Positions 45,763 to 57,731 of a DNA stretch of 64,000 bases are shown one piece after another. The notes under the pieces are model-generated. The model searched no databases. It was not told where the DNA came from and worked only from the letters and a program-made list of their open reading frames with translations. The DNA is from Steromphala cineraria (taxonomy: Eukaryota; Mollusca; Gastropoda; Trochida; Trochidae): NCBI GenBank assembly GCA_916613615.1, contig OU744731.1, positions 56,488,289-56,552,288 of the forward strand. Direction: 5' to 3'. The number at the start of each line of letters is the position of its first letter. Position 1 is the first letter of the stretch. The translations under genes and the position numbers were made by a program.

Positions 45763-48462
45763 AAAATGGGTTTGCTTTAATAAATAACACAGTATTGTCG
45801 TGTTATAAAACTTCAGTTTCAAATATGAAACAAACTTCAATGGAAATGAAAGAGAATTACCATGTTAATTATAATACCGATGTCATTATACTAAGTGCTT
45901 GTTATTTTCCTCAAGTTTATATACACTCTTACATTTCATGTGTCACTGATTGTGTTGGTCCAATATGCACTCAAACTACTATCATTCTTAAAGAATAATT
46001 TTGTAAGAGTTTGATAATGTAGATTTAAAAATTCCTTTTTCTAATTGATGAATAATGTTAATGAGAACTCATATATAATATGGCATCATCTATATTGATT
46101 CTAAATATCCTTCATTATTTATACATGTACATGCATTGGCCATTTTGTAAATTTATAACAATAGAAACATGTGAACAGTAATGAGCTATGATCACTGAAT
46201 TTTATTTATTGGTTATAAAAGTAGAAATCATCTTCCAATTGATATGGAACCCATTGTATGACTTAGTATCACTAAAAAATTAATATTTGTATTTAATATT
46301 TCTGTGATCTGTAAATAAATTTTCAAAAGGAGGATCTAGACATTTGGAAAACAATATCATTATGATTTTAACATGGTATTTATACACAGAACTGAAAAGC
46401 CTTAACATTGTTTTCAGAAACAACCAGTTTTCTTGATTAACAATCCAATTTCAAAGTTCGACATATTTCACTAAAACAACTACTTTTTGTCCCTCTAAGA
46501 CAGTCATCTTGACATATTGGTTAGCAGAAACAACCCAAGAGAGAAGAGTGAAGAGAAAATTTTAAAGTTGCCTAGAAAATGAAAAACGTCAAATTTGTGT
46601 CATGAGTTATATGAATAGCACTAAACCGTTATCTCGAGATTTCAAATGTGTGTTAAAAGCATCATCAAGGAAACACGCAGACATTTCTAGGTGAGACAGT
46701 AAGAATGATGACCCAGGTTTAAATTTTTAACTATTTATTGAAAGGCGAAGCCATTTGAAAAAAAATCCAGAGGTCGTGTTGGAAATAATTGTGATTTTGC
46801 CAATTTTATATACAAGTACTAAATGAACAAGCATTCAAGATACCACAGACCAAAATGCCTTCAAACACAATGCCCTGTCTTCATAGGTCCTAAAATGGGT
46901 TTGCTTTAATAAATAACACAGTATTGTCGTGTTATAAAACTTCAGTTTCAAATATGAAACAAACTTCAATGGAAATGAAAGAGAATTACCATGTTAATTA
47001 TAATACCGATGTCATTATACTAAGTGCTTGTTATTTTCCTCAAGTTTATATACACTCTTACATTTCATGTGTCACTGATTGTGTTGGTCCAATATGCACT
47101 CAAACTACTATCATTCTTAAAGAATAATTTTGTAAGAGTTTGATAATGTAGATTTAAAAAATCCTTTTTCTAATTGATGAATAATGTTAATGAGAACTCA
47201 TATATAATATGGCATCATCTATATTGATTCTAAATATCCTTCATTATTTATACATGTACATGCATTGGCCATTTTGTAAATTTATAACAATAGAAACATG
47301 TGAACAGTAATGAGCTATGATCACTGAATTTTATTTATTGGTTATAAAAGTAGAAATCATCTTCCAATTGATATGGAACCCATTGTATGACTTAGTATCA
47401 CTAAAAAATTAATATTTGTATTTAATATTTCTGTGATCTGTAAATAAATTTTCAAAAGGAGGATCTAGACATTTGGAAAACAATATCATTATGATTTTAA
47501 CATGGTATTTATACACAGAACTGAAAAGCCTTAACATTGTTTTCAGAAACAACCAGTTTTCTTGATTAACAATCCAATTTCAAAGTTCGACATATTTCAC
47601 TAAAACAACTACTTTTTGTCCCTCTAAGACAGTCATCTTGACATATTGGTTAGCAGAAACAACCCAAGAGAGAAGAGTGAAGAGAAAATTTTAAAGTTGC
47701 CTAGAAAATGAAAAACGTCAAATTTGTGTCATGAGTTATATGAATAGCACTAAACCGTTATCTCGAGATTTCAAATGTGTGTTAAAAGCATCATCAAGGA
47801 AACACGCAGACATTTCTAGGTGAGACAGTAAGAATGATGACCCAGGTTTAAATTTTTAACTATTTATTGAAAGGCGAAGCCATTTGAAAAAAAATCCAGA
47901 GGTCGTGTTGGAAATAATTGTGATTTTGCCAATTTTATATACAAGTACTAAATGAACTAGCATTCAAGATACCACAGACCAAAATGCCTTCAAACACAAT
48001 GCCCTGTCTTCATAGGTCCTAAAATGGGTTTGCTTTAATAAATAACACAGTATTGTCGTGTTATAAAACTTCAGTTTCAAATAAGAAAAACAAACTTCAA
48101 TGGAAATGAAAGAGAATTACCATGTTAATTATAATACCGATGTCATTATACTAAGTGCTTGTTATTTTCCTCAAGTTTATATACACTCTTACATTTCATG
48201 TGTCACTGATTGTGTTGGTCCAATATGCACTCAAACTACTATCATTCTTAAAGAATAATTTTGTAAGAGTTTGATAATGTAGATTTAAAAATTCCTTTTT
48301 CTAATTGATGAATAATGTTAATGAGAACTCATATATAATATGGCATCATCTATATTGATTCTAAATATCCTTCATTATTTATACATGTACATGCATTAGC
48401 CATTTTGTAAATTTATAACAATAGAAACATGTGAACAGTAATGAGCTATGATCACTGAATTT
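45073..48462. repeat. subunit B tandem array, three full copies
   Basis: Copies at 45073-46202, 46203-47331 and 47332-48462 (1130, 1129 and 1131 bp) start TATTTATTGGTTATAAAAGT and end GATCACTGAATTT. Junctions share about three T/A bases between the two sides. The copies are almost identical. An open 67-aa frame (45795-45998 and 46924-47127) is lost in the third copy through an indel, which argues against it being a gene. Confidence 0.95.
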
Positions 48463-49580
48463 AGTTATATCAGGTTCCCTTTTCGGCCAATTGGTTTGAA
48501 TTTCAAGTGAAATTAAGGACATGTTTTGTCAATCAACTAGCAATAAGCAACATTGACGATGTGACTTCCTGTGTATTTGCTCTAGATTTCTGAATTTGGA
48601 TGTACACGAAATATATTTGGCTCGGTAGATTTTTTGATATAGCCTAATTAGTTAGTTTTCTCCAAGTATCAAAATCTGAAAAACGTACAAATTAAGTCGA
48701 ACGTTTGTCTCAAAACTCACTACATGTCATGTGAATAAATTTTATTCCTAATATAAGATATTAATGATACGAAAAAGTGGTTCGCAAATAACAATGAAGA
48801 TTTAAAGAGAAAACACATAGATATTTTGACTGAAAGAAAGAAATAATTACTTTTTTATTTCCTAGGATATATATACTGTTGATATATATGTACAAATGTA
48901 CAACATGTCCATGAAATAGTTTGGAACTGACAAATTGATAAATTGACGGACAAAACTCATAATACTTAAAACATAAAATACTGACAATCGACAATAAGAT
49001 ATATTATTGAATTTCATGCACTTTTTCCTCATCATGAATTATGTCTTGTTATTTGCAAGTCCAATTAGCAATAGTTGAAGCCTTTTAGAGTGCGAACGTG
49101 GGAGTCTGCAAAAGAAAACACATTTGCCCTTGGTGATAGATGGCAGATAATTGTAAGACAAATGTAAATGAAAATATATTCTGTGACGAAATCGTAAAAT
49201 GAATGATGGTGGTGTACAATAGAAAACAGGCAACATTAGAAGAAAACAAATACTTTGGAATACTTAAAGCCAATTGTAATCTTGTTCACCAGAAGGAATG
49301 TTTGTTAGAAAAAAGGGAGATTCTATCTGTGGGATTAACCAATGGATTACCTTCTCTCAGAATAGATTCACAATGATCAAATGAAACAGAACATCAGCAG
49401 ATATCACCGGTTTGTGTGAGCGGGGTGACTTGTTCAGTAGCCAGATAAATTGTTTAGAGACTCTCACTGCGCCTTTGAAGTACGTGAATCTGTTTTCCAT
49501 TGAGCAGTTTTATTGTTTTATAGATTTGTAAGAATTTGTCATGTGGTCATTAAAATTACTAACATAAAGGTTGTACATGT
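48463..49580. repeat. segment paralogous to 53650-55430
   Basis: Shared ordered blocks: GTGGTT.GCAAATAACA, AAAGA.AAA, GATATTT.G..TGAAAG.AAGAAAT, ATGTACA.ATGTACAA, AGTTGAAGCCTTTT, AACGTGGG..TCTGC, ATTTGCCCTTGGTGAT, AATAGATT.ACAATGATCAAAT and GAGCAGTTTTAT. It lies immediately after the B array, as the paralogue lies after the diverged B copy. Confidence 0.7.
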
Positions 49581-50060
49581 ATGTATATATGTATGTTTAT
49601 ATGCAAAATTATGTTTTGTCGGTTCTAAGTTCATGGTAAATATTCAATAAGCAAATAACAGTTCTTGTCTTTTAATTAAAAATTAAAGTTTGAAAATGTA
49701 AAAATGTACTCTAAATCTTTTGATATTTTCCCGAATTCGAATCGAAGGTGATATTGTACGTGCGTTATTCATGTTTACGAAATTGGCCCATATCATATTT
49801 TAGAACCGAAATATATATATCTTTTTTGTCTATAGTTTTTCAACTTTATGTTCACTTGCAATTGAACATATTAATGAAGAAGTTGGGGAAGTTAATGAAA
49901 GCAATGTCTTAATTACGATCCAGTCGTGTAGGCAGATTGTTTGAACAAATCTGTACTTCTTGTAATGGATATACCTAAAGGATATTAAATTTTCTTGACA
50001 AAATATAAATGTTATGTGCCTATCAAAAGTTACTGGTCTGCTGAATGTGATGTATTTTCA
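49581..50060. other. no gene seen
   Basis: AT-rich. Nothing recognised. Confidence 0.35.
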
Positions 50061-50077
50061 CCTGGTGGTTTTTATAC

Positions 50078-50578
50078 CCCCGACCAACGGTCCGGGGTAT
50101 CTATAGTAATACCAACGATTCCGTGTGTGTGTCTGTCTGTCCGTCCGAGGACATTTTTTGTCCGACCTATTACGGGAAAACTATTCATCCGATTTATTTC
50201 AAATTTTGCACGTCTTCTACACTACTAGGAGGGGTGCAGTGCGAAGTAACAGCAAATTACCTTAATATTTCAATTTTTTACAAATTTCCATATTTTGAAC
50301 ATAGTCATTTTCCAATATCAGATTTATCCAACCTATTACGGGAAAACTTTTCATCCGATTCTTTTCACATTTTGCAAGTGCCTTCTTCCCTACTAGGAGC
50401 GGTGCAGTGCCAAATCAAAAATAAAATTGATACAGGTTTTGTGTGTGTTTTTTTTTTTACAAAGTTCCATATTTTTATTAGTCATTTTTCTCAATTCCTC
50501 TTTGGGGGTTTGCAAGAGATCACTACATTGAAAGTAAAAAATAATTCAGTTAGTCAGGGATGCACGGTCGGGGGTATT
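50078..50578 (+). repeat. CTGTCTGTCCGTCCG-type repeat, longer copy
   Basis: Bounded by CCCCCGACCAACGGTCCGGG on the left and CACGGTCGGGGGTAT on the right, a partial inverted match. Inside, CCTATTACGGGAAAACTATTCATCCGAT and CCTATTACGGGAAAACTTTTCATCCGAT occur 165 bp apart with TACTAGGAG.GGTGCAGTGC after each: two internal tandem units. The 179-aa frame across it follows the repeat and is not a gene. Confidence 0.75.
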
Positions 50579-50599
50579 TGCTTTTTTTTTTGCTCTTCA

Positions 50600-51300
50600 C
50601 TTTTTTGCTTGTTTCTTGATATCGATGCTTTTGCAATTTCCTTCTTAGCTTTAGGCATATAGACTTTTCTTGTCTTTCCATTTCACAATTTCCTGTTCAG
50701 ATTATAGTCTGTCAATCTGCACAACCAATAATTCAAATGACTGTCACCTTGTAGGTAGCCGATTCCATCCATCAAGTACAAAACAACTTCCTCAAAGCCT
50801 CTGGCCATGAAGCATGTGCTAGCATATTGGACAAGTGGAAAATGCCACTTGGTGCAATTGAACAATAAATCACAACTATTCCAAAGCCAAAGTCGAATTT
50901 AAGAATGAAATTAATTGGTTCTTTATCTGTGAAACGAGTTTATGACTTTGTATGAGACGAGCAAAACGTCACAGTGGAGTATTTAAATGTTGACTATGAA
51001 TTGCAATGTCAGAAATATACTTAAATAACAATTATGTCATAAAAATTGGATCCTGCTCTTTAAAACAATAAGATATTGAAACTCAACCAAATGTCATCTT
51101 GATAATAAATTGTGTTTTAGATACAATACAATATCTAAATATATACAATATTATCATGGCTCACAAAATTACAATTATTCATTGCCAAAAGAATTCATTT
51201 TCATACCATTATTGACTTTCATAATGAACCACTTCTTCTTAATTTTGCAGGATACTGCTATAGGAAAGGTTTCTTAAATCTGCTGTTCTCCAGGCCTGAA
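50600..51300. repeat. dispersed repeat family R-alpha, copy 3
   Basis: CAATTTCCTTCTTAGCTTTA, CAATAATTCAAATGACTGTC, CTTCCTCAAAGCCTCTGGCC, CATGTGCTAGCATATTGGAC and CAATTGAACAATAAATCACA. The last block also matches copy 1 (6270-6300) exactly. Confidence 0.7.
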
Positions 51301-51369
51301 GGTTGGAAAACAGATTCAGTAAGCTTAATGAAACTGTTAAACGTAATTAGAATTCCCCCATACATGTAT

Positions 51370-51930
51370 CAGCCAAAATCAATTCCGGTATCCATTTACA
51401 CCGACCTGGAAAACCTTAACATTGTTTGACTGTGAACCTGTACGTTTGACGAAATAACCAAATTTTAAAATAGTTACATAATTCACTCAAAGAACGTATC
51501 CTGGAGTTTTAAAGACCTCTCTTGACTCGATTACAGGCTATCCAAAGTGGGAGCTGTGAAGGAAGTTTACATGTTTAAGCTGCAAATAAAATGAAAAAAA
51601 AGAAGAGTTTTGTCGTGATGTATAAGAATAGCAATTTACCATTTACTCGAAATTTCAAATTGGTGTGTAAAGCATCATGTGAAACACGCAGACATTTCTA
51701 GATGAGAAAGTTTGGTCTGAAGGACGTGCAGGAATAATGATCGAGGTATATACTATTTATTGAAATGCGCAGTAATTTGCGAAAAACGTCTAACGGTCTT
51801 GTTAGAAACGATTGTGATCATCGACTATTTGCACATGTTAGATGAATGGTAACAAGTACAAGTGAACTTAAATGTAACTACGTTTAAAGAAATTAAAGAC
51901 CGACATGGCTTCATAAGCGCATTGCTGAAT
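51370..51930. repeat. ancient diverged copy of subunit B
   Basis: Shares with B, in order: CCTTAACATTGTTT, AAATTTTAAA-type block, AGAATAGCA...ACC.TT..CTCGA.ATTTCAAAT, TGTGT.AAAGCATCAT, GAAACACGCAGACATTTCTA, GATGAGAAAG, ACTATTTATTGAAA.GCG, GTCTTGTT.GAAA..ATTGTGAT and AAATTAAAGACC....ATGGCTTCATA. Many differences, unlike the fresh B copies. Confidence 0.75.
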
Positions 51931-53220
51931 CTTTGATAGTCTTCTTGTTATTGGTTGGTCAACGATTGACCTCCTTTGCTGTTTGGGTCCTAGAGAAAGC
52001 TTTGCAAAATGAATCAACTATCAATAAAAATTATAGAGAATTTTAACAAGTTGATTAATTAGAAATTAATGATCATACTAAATGTGTGTTATATTCCACC
52101 GAATAATCGATAAACTCATTTACATTGACAATGCATTTGTCACTGGTTCCATTTAATACTCCAATTAGGTTATAAATTAATTCAAAGCTTATTTAATTCT
52201 ATAAGAAGTTTAGTTTAATGCTGGTATTATTTTTACAACACCTATATAAAATTGAATGTTATTGAAAGACTAAGTTTGGTAGTGTAGATTTGAAGTTATG
52301 TATATTTCAAATATGTTTGTTTGTTATTCATGTTGTAAACTTTGACAATTCTTAAACAGTTTCTGCAGTTTTGGGACGGTTTGGAAAAGCGACTGGTTGT
52401 TAGATAATTCTTGTTAACAGAAATAGGATCCATTAACGATGTCATTTAAACATATAAAAGTTGCAGTTTATCAAACATAAAAACGAAAAAGAAGTCAATT
52501 TTGATTATGCTGTGAAAAATACTGTTAAAGAAACATTCAAAACGGACGTAGTTCAATCAGCCACACTGACAATATTTTATTGCTTAAAAATAAAACCTTA
52601 CCGTCAGGAGAGGTTATTTAGAAAAAGAAGAGAAAGATGTAGCCTGTGAACAATCTTTTTTCCTGCGTTAACAGTTATGTTTATAAAAATATTAAGGCTT
52701 TTATAAGAGTTATTATATTTACGTTAAGGTTTATTACCCTTACAAGACTTTTCGACGGCGAATAGGGAGTACATTTTGATTTCTCTCTCTATAACAATAC
52801 TCACGATCATCTTTGAACCCTTGCGTCAAGATCTTTCGTTTTAACAACTGTACATGACAAATATTCAATTAGATAACCACAATCATGTCTCGAACATTAA
52901 AACCTAAAAAATTCAAAAGCATAAAATTGCTATTGAATAAATATGATGACTGTAATAAATGATACCATGGTGGGTTAATTAAGTACTGCATGAATCAATA
53001 TATATGTCGTTGTGTCTACACATAATTTTAGATCAATTGATATTCTTAACTATTTACGAGTTTTATATATCATCAATTGAAAATAAATAAATATAGAGGA
53101 TATCTGTCTTTTCTTGACTAATACCATGTTAACCTCACGAGATGAGATAAACAGGATATTTGTAAAGAAGTGACAGATATTCTATTTATTATATATAACG
53201 AAATCCTTCAAATTACTTTA
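51931..53220. other. no gene supported
   Basis: AT-rich. 52250-52300 (GAAAGACTAAGTTTGGTAGT, GTAGATTTGAAG) weakly resembles the part of B after its open frame, so the old duplication may extend through here. Confidence 0.35.
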
Positions 53221-53234
53221 AAAAAGGCCAAGTT

Positions 53235-53410
53235 CACGTTGAGCGGCACCGCTGTAACCGTTTGACGTCATATGAGAATTCATGACGTCAGGCCATTGTA
53301 ACATGAGTCACTCGAGGGGTGATAAAGTGTATCACCACTCAGTAGAGTTATGATAACGGTTATCGCCACTGTAGCCAGATAGAGGGTTTATTTCACTGAT
53401 AGACCAGAGT
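53235..53410. repeat. foldback-like segment with paired CRE-type palindromes
   Basis: TGACGTCA occurs at 53263-53270 and 53283-53290, so TGACGTCAT and ATGACGTCA form inverted arms. A second stem follows: GGTGATA (53318-53324) with TATCACC (53330-53336). Outer parts GCACCGCTGTAACCGTTT and AACGGTTATCGCCACTGT pair loosely. More likely a MITE than a regulatory region. Confidence 0.5.
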
Positions 53411-53792
53411 ATCTCACCCTCAATCATATAATAAAATGCCATCTTCATTATTTTAATTTCAGTCAATGTAATGCCAAACAAGAAATTATTAATTGCATTA
53501 TGTTATTTAAGTGACTTAAAATCCCAACTAATGATAATCAAGATTTATGGAATACTTAAGAAATTTTGGAATCAATATACTCTATCAAACTGTAATATGT
53601 TTTTTCTAACAATTTATCATTTAGTTTTTCATCAATTGCAAACCGTTTGGGATTACTTCCGAAGTGGTTTGCAAATAACATTTAAAGAAAAACTGATTTT
53701 AAGAGAACACATGTAAAATTATTGATATTTCGGATGAAAGGAAGAAATGTTACCCTTTAAATGTGAGTTTTTAGTATATGTTCATTTACTGC

Positions 53793-54150
53793 TTAAAGGG
53801 GCAGTAGCACGTTTTTTTGATATTTTTATATTTCAAATATTTTACTGATAAATGTAAGTTTATGCTAAATGTATTAATTTGACAGTGTCAAAAATCTCAT
53901 TAGACAAGCCATTCATCCATAGTCAGAGGGCAAAGTATGGAGATTCACATACAATCCATGGCGGCCATTTTGTGTGAACACCTTTAATTCATTTTGTGGA
54001 AGAAAAGGGAATCGCATGGCTAAACTTTATGTTATATATTTGAATTAATACTGCGTCATTTAGTATAAATACATTGTCTTTCAAGTGGAACCATTAATTT
54101 TCCTGACATCCCCTTATGTTCCCCATAAAAACGTGCTACTGCCCCTTTAA
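53793..54150 (+). mobile_element. TTAA-flanked MITE, copy 2
   Basis: 358 bp with TTAA at both ends and terminal AGGGGCAGTAGCACGTTTTT. Interior GTTTATGCTAAATGTATTAA, TTGACAGTGTCAAAAATCTC, GGCGGCCATTTTGTGTGAAC. Same orientation as the copy at 57424. Confidence 0.9.
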
Positions 54151-54664
54151 AGGACAGGGTGAAACATATTACATTATTAGGCGAGGTGAAAAACCAACTG
54201 TTTGCACTAATACATACATGACACAGGCTTCACAGGTTCTTAAGTATCCAGAATCTCATAAAACGACATGTGTGTATAATTCTATATCAATTCGATTAAT
54301 AATTAAGTGTACATATATATGTACACATGTACAATATATCCCTTAAAAGGATTTTATCTGCCAAACTGACAAAATTTGCATTTCATTACATTGTTATATA
54401 ACTAATTTAAGTGATGTAACTGATATATTTGAACAGAGATCAATAACCAGAACATGAAAAATATGTTGACATTTGCAATTCCAAATTGTATTAGTTGAAG
54501 CCTTTTCAGTGTACAACGTGGGCATCTGCGGAAGAAAGCAGATTTGCCCTTGGTGATAAATAACAGTTGTATGCAAGATGGTAATGAATATTATTTCTGT
54601 TACAAAATCGCCAAAAGAATGACTATTGTATGCAAAGGGAAAAGGGAAACTTAGAAAACAAGTT

Positions 54665-54755
54665 CTTTTGAAGAAATAAAGCCACTTCAACAACAAATAC
54701 TTCTGAAGAACTAAAGCCTCGTAAAACACAAATACATCTGAAGACCTCAAGCCAA
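54665..54755. repeat. triplicated AAGAACTAAAGCC-type minirepeat
   Basis: Three neighbouring units of about 30-36 bp with the core (TT)CTGAAGAA(C/A)TAAAGCC. In the paralogue near 49240-49273 only one unit (ACTTTGGAATACTTAAAGCC) is seen, so the expansion is specific to this copy. Confidence 0.6.
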
Positions 54756-55430
54756 TCTTTATCCCTTAAGGAGTGGTAATACAAGCACCATGTAAGTGTA
54801 GAAACCGAAAAACTACCCAGGAGAAAAGAAGATTCTACTGAGGTCCTATCCATTGGAGTACTTCATCTCAAAATAGATTTACAATGATCAAATAGGCTTA
54901 GGTTGTCTACAGGCACTTAATGCAATATGCACTTTTTACAATCTTGTGATCTATAGTTCATATGTCTCAACATCCAACCTGCTTCATTTTATAATGCAAT
55001 ATTGTTAGATACGATTGACTACTATAACTTTGGTTTATCATGTTTATGCATCCATGAATGCAGCCCAATGATAGTTCTTCCTCTAATTGTAATTCAAACA
55101 ATGTTTTTGAATCCCAAAATAGATCTTTTGAGTATTGACATTATTTTAAGGATTACAAGGCTCTATTGTATATTCGGCCATCAGTCACATCATTAGATTA
55201 TTTACCATTACCCTTATTACGTCCACACTAAAATGCTTTCAGTAAACAAATGATATATACACGCGGACAACAGTTCAATAAATCACATTATTCTAACAAT
55301 GGAGTATTTCTGTGATGTGTATTTGATTTAATTGTTCACCTTTCCACTGAGCAGTTTTATGTTACTACAGATAGATTAGATATTTTCATGTCGTCACTAA
55401 AATTGCAAACATTACGGCTGATGTTCTGTA

Positions 55431-56309
55431 ATCTAAGCATTTGAATCATTCGTTGAAGTTAAAGTTATAATGTTATGGTGGAATAAGGCAATAAAATTCT
55501 CCTTAACGTTGAATTAATTTGTAATTACATCCTTTATGAATGTCTTATTCATCCACATGATATTTGAACAAAGTTGAATGAAATATATTCAATGAGAAGA
55601 TTAATTGGTTTTTGTAGACCTTTTCACCTTTTCCAAATGAGAACTTCAAAGTAATCTGGAGCTTTCCCTGAGTTCAATTACGATGATATGATGGTAAACA
55701 CGTGTGACATACATGTAGTGTTTAATAACAATGATTCATTTGTTTTGTGTTTAAATTACATTACTTAGCTCGAGAGTTTATTTCATCATTAAAAGTAGGA
55801 CTATGAATTGAGTTTAAGATATTCATGAACTGAAATGCATTATCAATTGAGGGAAATGAAGTTATTATCATTTGTTTATTGTTTCTCTGTACAGAGTTTT
55901 ATTGAAACCTATTCGAACTGTTTTTTGCTTTTACTGCTAAAATGGACCTCTCTAATCCAAACATACTATAAACCGACTGGCTTACTGGTGCTATCAAGAA
56001 TTATTATATGAATGGATCATATCCGTCTTTCCGATTGGCCCACTTGGTCACATGACCGCATTGACGTCAAGCAATGTCAACCTGTGTGAAGCGAGAGAAG
56101 TTGATATAACAATCCAAGCACCTCCCGTGGCTAAACTTAAATTTGAGAATTACGTCTCGAACTCCGAACATCACATGTTACGCTGTTAATAAAGCAATAG
56201 GCATCGCTTCGTGACTGTGCTGAATTAGAGTTATGTCTCTTATGGTTTTAGGCATATTAGAGTGATGTCCCTTATTTGCACAGAAGAAACGTGATTCAAG
56301 AAAGATTTT
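55431..56309. other. no gene seen
   Basis: AT-rich. A TGACGTCA site lies near 56063. Nothing else recognised. Confidence 0.35.
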
Positions 56310-56475
56310 CATATAATAAAACAATCATAGACTTACAGATTCGGTTGATCTAATGATTTGTCGACCTTGGACACGTGATATTCACCTCGGCGTTGCCTCG
56401 GTGAATATAACGTGCCCAAGGTCGACAAATCATTGGGTCAACCTCACTTGAAGTCAATAATTGTTTAATATACAA
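56310..56475. repeat. foldback element
   Basis: The core arms 56343-56386 and 56400-56443 (44 bp, 4 mismatches; contain TGATTTGTCGACCTTGG) surround a 13-nt loop. Looser pairing continues outward for about 30 bp on each side (ATAATAAAACAATCATAGAC with its mirror near 56450-56473). Confidence 0.8.
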
Positions 56476-57423
56476 CCGTTTTGATCAAACCAATCCATTT
56501 GCATGAAGAAATATTTTTCTCCTTTAAATTTACTAAAAAAAAAAGAAAAGTCAAAGAATTTTTTTTTTGAATTTGTTCATAGCTACATTCAGATGCACAA
56601 GAGACGGAACAAACTTTTCAATGCGGTAGAAAACAAAACAAATATATGAATTACTTCTGTTTTATTCATAATTATCACTCTTGCCTTGAACTAGCATGCA
56701 ATTTATATCGTAACATTTCTTTTTGGCCATGAGTGTTTCCTCTAATCATGTTTCATTCTTGTTGAATTCCATTTTTCAAAAAACTCGACTCATTATTAGT
56801 GAACACTTCATTACAACTGTCCCTGAAAAAGAGGTGTTTAACACAGAAATTCCAAATAAATAAATGCTCATTAGAGTTATATTACTTAATTGGTTATCTT
56901 ATTTACTTTAATTATCAATTAAAATTAATTGTAAGGGACAATTTGCATAAAAGAAAGTCTAATTATTAACAGAAAAATTTAGTTTTTTTTAAGTCCTCCA
57001 AGTTAACGTTAATATTCTGTGATTAATTGTTGAGGACAATGCTATTGATAACAAAAAGTTAACTTAATAATTACCAGGGGATAATATAATTTACCTTTCA
57101 GTCGTTCAACGTGAGTCATGTTTTTTAAAACTTAACGCAATTTGGTTAAATACCTTCTCAACATGTTGATAATTGGCTGCCAGTTTGGTGTGATAGCAGT
57201 GCAAAGTTTCTAGTACTAATAACTTCTAAGTCTGTCTTAAAATTCTATATTCAATTCAATTCTTTATAAATACCACATTATATGTACATATTCAACATAA
57301 CTGCTTCACACAGACACAGACACAGACACCATTGTCTTATTTTATACACGTATGACCAGATTTGTAAATTAGCAATCATAAGGACTTTTGTCATCGTAAA
57401 AAGGTTTAACATTAATATTATTC
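56476..57423. other. no gene seen
   Basis: AT-rich. A short CAGACA run lies at about 57309-57329. Confidence 0.35.
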
Positions 57424-57731
57424 TTAAAGGGGCAGTAGCACGTTTTTTGACTGATAATTGTAAGTTAATGCTAAATGTATTATTATGACAGTGTCAACCA
57501 TCTCATTACACAAGCAAGTCATCCATAGTCAAAGGACAAAGTATGAAAATTCACATAAAATCCATTGGCGGCCATTTTGTGTGAACACGCATGGCTAAAC
57601 TTTACGATATATATTTGAATTATTACTGCTCCATTGGGTTTAAATACATTGTCTTTCAATTGGAACCATGAATTTTCATTTTCCTGACATCAACCTTATA
57701 TTCCCCCTAAAACATGCTACTGCCCCTTTAA
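57424..57731 (+). mobile_element. TTAA-flanked MITE, copy 3
   Basis: 308 bp with the same ends. It lacks about 50 bp of the interior, mainly the block after GTGTGAACAC that contains CTTTAATTCATTTTGTG in copy 2, and part of the left subterminal region. The right end is slightly altered (AACATGCTACTGCCCCT). Confidence 0.9.

Larger units (their letters stand above)
53650..55430. repeat. segment paralogous to 48463-49580, interrupted by a MITE
   Basis: See the shared blocks at 48463-49580. This copy additionally holds the MITE 53793-54150, about 150 bp of other sequence after it, and a small internal triplication (CTTTTGAAGAAATAAAGCC, CTTCTGAAGAACTAAAGCC, CATCTGAAGACCTCAAGCC; 54665-54755). Confidence 0.7.

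Noticed and set aside
45795..47127. Identical 67-aa frames in two B copies
   Set aside because: The third copy has an indel that destroys the frame, and identity is explained by recent duplication, not selection.
50123..50662. 179-aa frame
   Set aside because: It reads through the CTGTCTGTCCGTCCG repeat and its two internal units; no protein family is recognisable.
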